A DNA stretch of 64,000 nt from a candidate division TM6 bacterium GW2011_GWE2_41_16 (GTDB lineage Bacteria > Babelota > Babeliae > Babelales > Babelaceae), in contig LCAT01000003.1 of NCBI GenBank assembly GCA_000996695.1, forward strand, positions 1-64,000. The letters are read 5' to 3'. How positions within the stretch are numbered: position 1 is the first letter of the stretch; every line of letters starts with the position of its first letter. This document shows positions 59,587 to 64,000 of this stretch, in pieces. The notes under the pieces are model-generated. The model was given only the letters and a program-made list of their open reading frames with translations, ran no database searches and had not been told where the DNA came from. Both the position numbers and the translations under genes were made by a program.

Positions 59587-60501
59587 TTACCTGTCAAAAT
59601 GCTCTGCTAAGAGTTGTTTTAGATATAAATCAGGGGCACACAATGTCAAGTTTATTGTTAAAAATTTTATGCCACGCTCTTGTAACATGCGTTTAAACCG
59701 ACGATTGAACGTTGCTTGTTTTTTTGCGTATTGACGCGTTGCAATGTGTATGAGCTCTTTTGTCTGCGAAAGCGATAGAGCCCCCGAAAGATACTCTATG
59801 ATTTGCGGGTACCCAATGATATTTCGTTTTTTGACAAAATCGCACCATTCTTCAGAAAGCCCTGCAACTTCGTCTATCCATCCAGAAGCCAGCATTTCGT
59901 CAATGCGCAGGGACATGCGGTTCCATAAGTCTTCTTTTTCGCGTTCTACAAAAACAACAGTCGCTCCAAAATCATGTTTGCGAGGGGACAACGATGAGGC
60001 CCTTTCGCCCGTTTTATAAAAAATTTCAAGGGCTCGTTGAATACGGTATGCATCGTGAGGATGTATTTCTTGAGCCCTGAGCGGATCAATAGAATTGAGA
60101 TGATCCCATGTTATGTTATCGATTGATAAAGATGCATTTTCTGTATGTGCTACCGAGTGATGAGCAAAAAAAAGTGAGTACAAATAAAAACTTGATCCCC
60201 CGACCAGACAGGCGGTTTTGTTGCGAGACTCGATATCAAGACATATTGATTGTACATGATGAGCATAGTCCATTATAGAAATGACCCGAGCGTCATGTAC
60301 GATATTGAATAGGTGATGCGGAACCAATACCTGCCCAAGATCCGGTTTTGCCGTGCCAATGGTAAGTGGTGTATACCATTGGCACGCATCCGCATTGATA
60401 ATTTCTCCATCAATTTTTTCACAAAACAGTTCGGAAAAAGAACTTTTTCCTCCGGCCGTTGGTCCACAAAAAATGTATCGTCCCACCGAATGCTGTTTCA
60501 T
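59587..60501 (-). CDS. miaA: tRNA dimethylallyltransferase
   Basis: This 304-residue enzyme adds the isopentenyl group to A37 of tRNAs reading UNN codons. The P-loop is GPTAGGKSSFSELF, followed by IINADACQWYTPLTIGTAKP, VPHHLFNIVHD and the C-terminal YAKKQATFNRRFKRM (normally ...QRTWFR). Length is normal. It is 18 bases downstream of the carD gene in transcription order. Catalytic Asp and Thr are in place. Confidence 0.94.
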   Translation of the reverse strand: MKQHSVGRYIFCGPTAGGKSSFSELFCEKIDGEIINADACQWYTPLTIGTAKPDLGQVLVPHHLFNIVHDARVISIMDYAHHVQSICLDIESRNKTACLVGGSSFYLYSLFFAHHSVAHTENASLSIDNITWDHLNSIDPLRAQEIHPHDAYRIQRALEIFYKTGERASSLSPRKHDFGATVVFVEREKEDLWNRMSLRIDEMLASGWIDEVAGLSEEWCDFVKKRNIIGYPQIIEYLSGALSLSQTKELIHIATRQYAKKQATFNRRFKRMLQERGIKFLTINLTLCAPDLYLKQLLAEHFDR

Positions 60502-60519
60502 CGTAAAATGCTTCTTTAT

Positions 60520-61038
60520 CTAAGATTCTTTTTCATTGTTTTTATACGTGCTATGTTTTTGCAGTACTTTACGTGCTTCTTTCTCATCAATATGATGCAC
60601 GAGAGAAACTTCTTCGGCAAGCATAAGCTCAACTTGTGATAAAACGCTTTTTTCACCAAAAGACAGTTCTTTTGTTTGAGAAAGAAAGCGTAAGTCCTTG
60701 TAAATTTCGCACAAACTTAAAGGATCGCCCGATGACAGTTTCGTCTGATAGCTTTTGTTCCTTCGGTTCCATGTTGTGGCGAGAAATTCTTTAAGCGATA
60801 TTTTTTTTGCAGGATGTGCAAGGGACACAAAAACTTCTTCCAATTTTTTTTTGCTACTTAATGGGCGTATGCCAACCAATTTTGCATTATCCAAAGGAAC
60901 GAGTATCGTTGCGCTTTTACTTATAAATGTTAGTTCGTAATACATAGTTTCACACCCGTTCATCGTTCTTTTGATGATACGTGTAATTTCTGCTACCCCA
61001 TGACCCGGATATACCACATATTGTTTTAGAACAAACAT
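60520..61038 (-). CDS. CarD/CdnL-family transcription regulator
   Basis: This 172-residue protein has the CarD N-terminal RNA-polymerase interaction domain (VVYPGHGVAEITRIIKR, YYELTFISKSATILVPLDNA, GIRPLSSKK). A helical DNA-binding C-terminus follows (NRRNKSYQTKLSSGD, LSFGEKSVLSQVELMLAEE). CarD stabilises open promoter complexes, especially at rRNA promoters. AAAGGGTGAAG precedes the ATG. It is upstream of miaA on the same strand. Confidence 0.92.
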   Translation of the reverse strand: MFVLKQYVVYPGHGVAEITRIIKRTMNGCETMYYELTFISKSATILVPLDNAKLVGIRPLSSKKKLEEVFVSLAHPAKKISLKEFLATTWNRRNKSYQTKLSSGDPLSLCEIYKDLRFLSQTKELSFGEKSVLSQVELMLAEEVSLVHHIDEKEARKVLQKHSTYKNNEKES

Positions 61039-61196
61039 TACTTCACCCTTTTTTTCGATCGATTAACAAATAAATAATCGTCGCAAAAAAGGCTTACCCT
61101 CGAAGGCAAGTATACGCCGCAAACATTTTTTTTGCATCTGTCTGTTTTTGCGGTAGTATTGAAACATTTTTTGTTCGCAGGCGTTCGCCTGTTCTT

Positions 61197-61385
61197 TGTC
61201 ACCGGGTTAAGCCTTCGCCCATACGATACGTAATTACTACCGTTGTGGAGGGCGAATGCCCATACGGGTCAAAGGGCCCTGTCCGCCGAAGCCCCATGGC
61301 GAGAATAAGTGTGATCGTCTGGGCTGCGTGCCGGACGTAGCTTTAGCATAGGCTGGTAAGCTTCGTGCGTAGGCTGGAAGAGCCT
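61197..61385. repeat. dispersed repeat (copy 7), overlapping a gene end
   Basis: CCCATACGATACGTAA at 61218-61233 matches 31824-31839. GGAGGGCGAATGCCCATACGGGTCAAAGGGCCC and the TAGCTTTAGC...TCGTGCGTAGGCTGG block at 61338-61377 match other copies. The protein ending at 61237 is translated through this element. Confidence 0.7.
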
Positions 61386-62016
61386 TATTTGTGTATTTAC
61401 CCGTGTGCTTTTTCCGCCATTGCAAAAAACTTATCAGCACGCATGCTGCCGCTATTGGCACGATATACCAGCGATCTTTAACCCATACAGAAAAACTGAG
61501 CATATTGTGTACGTGGTACGCCGCAAGGTATTCAAGTATTTTTTTATACATTCGGTCTACAACCGTAAATAGATCGTCTAATGGCAAGTTTGAAAATTGT
61601 ATATAAAAAAAGGCGATATCGTAAAAAAACGATTTATCACCATGCGAGCAGAGCTCTGTGAACAGTTGCGAAAAAACAAAGTACGTAAACTCGTACGACT
61701 GAGAAAGCACTACTTCGCGAGAGCATGTCTTCATAGATTCAATTGTCTGAAAAAAAAAGTCATGAAAATTTTCAAGTGAAAATGCTATGCAATAGTCTGA
61801 TGTATGCGCTGAAAAATAATTCTTTTTCATCATATTAAAAAAATAATTACGCGTAATTATGGGTTCAGGAAAATCATTTTTACATAGCAATATTCTTTTT
61901 GAGCCACAAAGTCGTTCCAGTTGATAAAATTTTGCGTGCAAATCGTCAATAGATCCGCAAGAAAAAAGTGGCGAGAACACAAAAAACATCATTAAAAAAC
62001 AAACATACTGCTTCAT
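61237..62016 (-). CDS. exported protein with a repeat-derived C-terminus
   Basis: This 259-residue protein has a signal peptide (CFLMMFFVFSPLFSC region) ending near a Cys at residue 20 (possible lipobox, LFSCGS). The body is helical with a membrane helix near 183-203 (YIVPIAAACVLISFLQW). From about residue 212 (ALPAYARSLPAYAKATSGTQ) to the end the sequence is rich in Pro/Ala/Gly/Arg and is encoded by the dispersed repeat at 61197-61385. The older stop is probably lost. AAAGGTGC precedes the ATG. Confidence 0.6.
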   Translation of the reverse strand: MKQYVCFLMMFFVFSPLFSCGSIDDLHAKFYQLERLCGSKRILLCKNDFPEPIITRNYFFNMMKKNYFSAHTSDYCIAFSLENFHDFFFQTIESMKTCSREVVLSQSYEFTYFVFSQLFTELCSHGDKSFFYDIAFFYIQFSNLPLDDLFTVVDRMYKKILEYLAAYHVHNMLSFSVWVKDRWYIVPIAAACVLISFLQWRKKHTGKYTNKALPAYARSLPAYAKATSGTQPRRSHLFSPWGFGGQGPLTRMGIRPPQR

Positions 62017-62268
62017 TTTTATGCACCTTTCGAAAAAGCATAGAAGAAAATATAGCGCAATTCACTTACCTATTTGCTCAGGATCGCAAAAATTAAAATT
62101 TTCTCGCAAGCGTCTTGCAAAAACGCTGGCAAAGTCGAAGCGAGAAGCGAAGCTTGAAAAGCAAGCAATCGAAGTGAAAGACGATCAGGCCAGCGTGGGG
62201 CAGGCAAGGAAAAGCGAGGACGAGAAAAAAGTTGAGTGTAACTGACTAAGAAAATGTAAAGAAATATA

Positions 62269-62297
62269 TTGACATATAGCAAGAAAAAAAGTATAAA
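62269..62297 (+). promoter_or_regulatory. near-consensus sigma-70 promoter of dnaK
   Basis: TTGACA at 62269-62274, 17-base spacer, TATAAA at 62292-62297, 49 bases before the dnaK ATG. The region 62017-62268 has no supported gene. No CIRCE or heat-shock sigma-32 element was seen. Confidence 0.8.
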
Positions 62298-62346
62298 TTT
62301 CAGCGTACCGTCAGGCAAAAATACACTAACGAAAGGAATTGGAACA

Positions 62347-64000
62347 ATGGCAAAAATTATTGGTATCGATCTTGGAACAACTAACTCAGTTGTCGCAATT
62401 ATGGAAGGCGGAACACCAAAAGTTATTCCTAATCAAGAAGGCGCCAACACCACCCCCTCAGTCGTTGCGTTTACCAAAGATGGCAAAAAACTTGTAGGTA
62501 CTATTGCGCGACGACAAGCGGTAACAAATCCTACAAACACTATATTTTCTATCAAGCGCTTCATCGGACATACGTATGAAGAAATGAAAGAAATTGCAAA
62601 AAAAATGCCTTACAAGGTAGTTAAAAGATCAAATGGTGATATTGCCGTTGATATTGAAGGCAAAGATTATACCCCGCAAGAAATTTCTGCGGCAATTTTA
62701 ACCAAACTTAAAGAAGCTGCGGAGAACTACGTAGGACAAAAAATTACCGAAGCGGTTATCACCGTGCCCGCCTATTTCAATGATTCACAAAGACAGGCAA
62801 CTAAAGATGCGGGAAGAATTGCAGGATTAGACGTTAAACGCATCATCAATGAACCAACAGCTGCGGCTCTTGCATACGGCATGGACAAAAAAAAGAACGG
62901 AACAATCGCGGTATTTGACTTCGGTGGCGGTACGTTCGATATTTCAGTTCTCGAAATTCATGATGGCGTGATTGAAGTAAAAGCAACCAATGGTGACACC
63001 CAACTTGGTGGTGATGATATTGATAACATCATCACAAGCTATCTCATCGAACTATGCAAACAAGAAAATGGTATCGATCTGCACGCAGACAAGATGGCAC
63101 TACAAAGACTCAAAGAAGCTGCAGAAAAAGCTAAGATCGAACTTTCAACTCTGGTTGAAACTGATATCAATCTTCCCTATATCACAGCTGACGCAACAGG
63201 ACCGAAACATCTTAACGTTAAATTAACGCGCGCAAAACTTGAAGATTTGTGCTCAGATGTATTTAGAAGACTTTTGGAGCCATGCAAAAAAGCAATAGCG
63301 GATGCAGGTATATCTAAAAACGAGATTGACGAAGTGTTACTCGTCGGTGGATCAACACGCATACCACGCGTACAAATGCTCGTAAAAGAGTTTTTTGGCA
63401 AAGAACCAAACAAATCAGTTAACCCCGATGAAGTCGTCGCGGTCGGCGCAGCGGTTCAAGGAGCGGTCCTCGCGGGCGAGGTAACTGACGTGTTGCTTCT
63501 TGACGTTACGCCATTGTCACTCGGACTCGAAACGCTTGGCGGTGTTGCTACAAAAATCATCGAGCGAAACACCACCATCCCAACGCGCAAATCACAGGTA
63601 TTCAGTACCGCAGAAGACAATCAAACTGCAGTGGATATCCATATCGTCCAAGGTGAGCGCGAGTTTGCAAAAGACAATAAATCACTCGGCAGATTCAGGC
63701 TCGAAGGCATCCCTGCCGCTCCAAGAGGAATGCCTCAAATTGAGGTCACATTTGATATCGATGCTAACGGCATTGTTAACGTGTCTGCAAAAGACAAAGG
63801 CACAGGCAAAGAACAAAAAATTACCATTACATCAAGCAGCGGCCTGAGCAAAGAAGACATAAACCGCATGGTCAAAGAGGCTCAAGAAAATGAGTCTAAA
63901 GATAAGGCAGCGCGCGAAACAATCGAAAAACGCAACAAACTTGACGGTATGATTCTTGAGCTCGAAAAAACACTCAAAAACAATAAAGAAAAACTTTCTG
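62347..64000 (+). CDS. dnaK: chaperone DnaK (3' end outside window)
   Basis: The first 551 residues of Hsp70 are in the window; the C-terminal lid is cut. The ATPase domain has [20 protein letters not shown] at the start, [27 protein letters not shown] and [12 protein letters not shown]. The substrate-binding domain begins at [20 protein letters not shown] and continues with [20 protein letters not shown]. All signatures are intact. AAAGGAATTGGAACA precedes the ATG, and a consensus-like promoter is at 62269. The gene lies divergent from the minus-strand block. Confidence 0.97.
   Translation, partial: MAKIIGIDLGTTNSVVAIMEGGTPKVIPNQEGANTTPSVVAFTKDGKKLVGTIARRQAVTNPTNTIFSIKRFIGHTYEEMKEIAKKMPYKVVKRSNGDIAVDIEGKDYTPQEISAAILTKLKEAAENYVGQKITEAVITVPAYFNDSQRQATKDAGRIAGLDVKRIINEPTAAALAYGMDKKKNGTIAVFDFGGGTFDISVLEIHDGVIEVKATNGDTQLGGDDIDNIITSYLIELCKQENGIDLHADKMALQRLKEAAEKAKIELSTLVETDINLPYITADATGPKHLNVKLTRAKLEDLCSDVFRRLLEPCKKAIADAGISKNEIDEVLLVGGSTRIPRVQMLVKEFFGKEPNKSVNPDEVVAVGAAVQGAVLAGEVTDVLLLDVTPLSLGLETLGGVATKIIERNTTIPTRKSQVFSTAEDNQTAVDIHIVQGEREFAKDNKSLGRFRLEGIPAAPRGMPQIEVTFDIDANGIVNVSAKDKGTGKEQKITITSSSGLSKEDINRMVKEAQENESKDKAARETIEKRNKLDGMILELEKTLKNNKEKLS

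Noticed and set aside
62021-62245. 74-codon Lys-rich ORF between the minus-strand gene and dnaK
   Set aside because: No ribosome-binding site and no recognisable domain; it lies in the divergent promoter region of dnaK.
1-64000. tRNA, rRNA or CRISPR array
   Set aside because: No GTTCRA-type T-loops in intergenic gaps, no rRNA-like sequence and no regularly spaced direct repeats were found by eye.

Overview
The window reads as chromosome of a moderately AT-rich, Gram-negative-type bacterium: it has an outer-membrane barrel protein, many Sec signal peptides and SPOR- and PpiD-type envelope proteins. Very many genes encode exported or membrane proteins of no recognised family, and several carry domains typical of eukaryotes (three RING fingers, a J-domain, a PPP-type phosphatase). 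This mix resembles intracellular or protist-associated lineages such as Candidatus Dependentiae (TM6). That placement is an inference from gene content; no rRNA or tRNA gene was found to test it.

Region 1 (1-13.7 kb) holds small exported proteins, an XRE regulator with a DUF2975 membrane protein, an exported PPP-type phosphatase, an alpha/beta hydrolase, a DUF1016 (PDDEXK) nuclease, an ABC-F protein and an ABC exporter operon. Two 10-codon ORFs with strong ribosome-binding sites lie upstream of that exporter. Region 2 (14-26.4 kb) has an IS30 transposase remnant, a ParD/RelE-like toxin-antitoxin pair, a nitroreductase, a metallophosphoesterase, an outer-membrane barrel, twin membrane paralogues, ileS, an exported degenerate-J-domain protein split at a 12-base homopolymer, and a small pseudopilin-like cluster.

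Region 3 (26.5-34.7 kb) is mostly core replication and translation: rplI-dnaB-ruvC on the plus strand, then dnaN, recF and proS on the minus strand, and a tyrosine recombinase. Region 4 (34.8-51.2 kb) is accessory. It contains a five-gene operon of related membrane proteins, three of which carry C-terminal J, RING-HC or RING-H2 domains. It also has a pair of 450-residue exported paralogues, an ABC ATPase pseudogene, a further membrane-anchored RING protein and many short exported proteins separated by long perfect hairpins.

Region 5 (51.3-64 kb) is a compact housekeeping block on the minus strand, in transcription order carD, miaA, SPOR protein, ppiD-like, recA, infC, rpmI, rplT, a ZapB-like coiled coil, zapA, rny, ymdB. 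dnaK lies at the right edge on the plus strand behind a near-consensus sigma-70 promoter and is cut by the window end. A family of short dispersed intergenic repeats (GGGC-rich mini-hairpins plus longer shared blocks) recurs across the window and in one place appears to have become the C-terminus of a protein.
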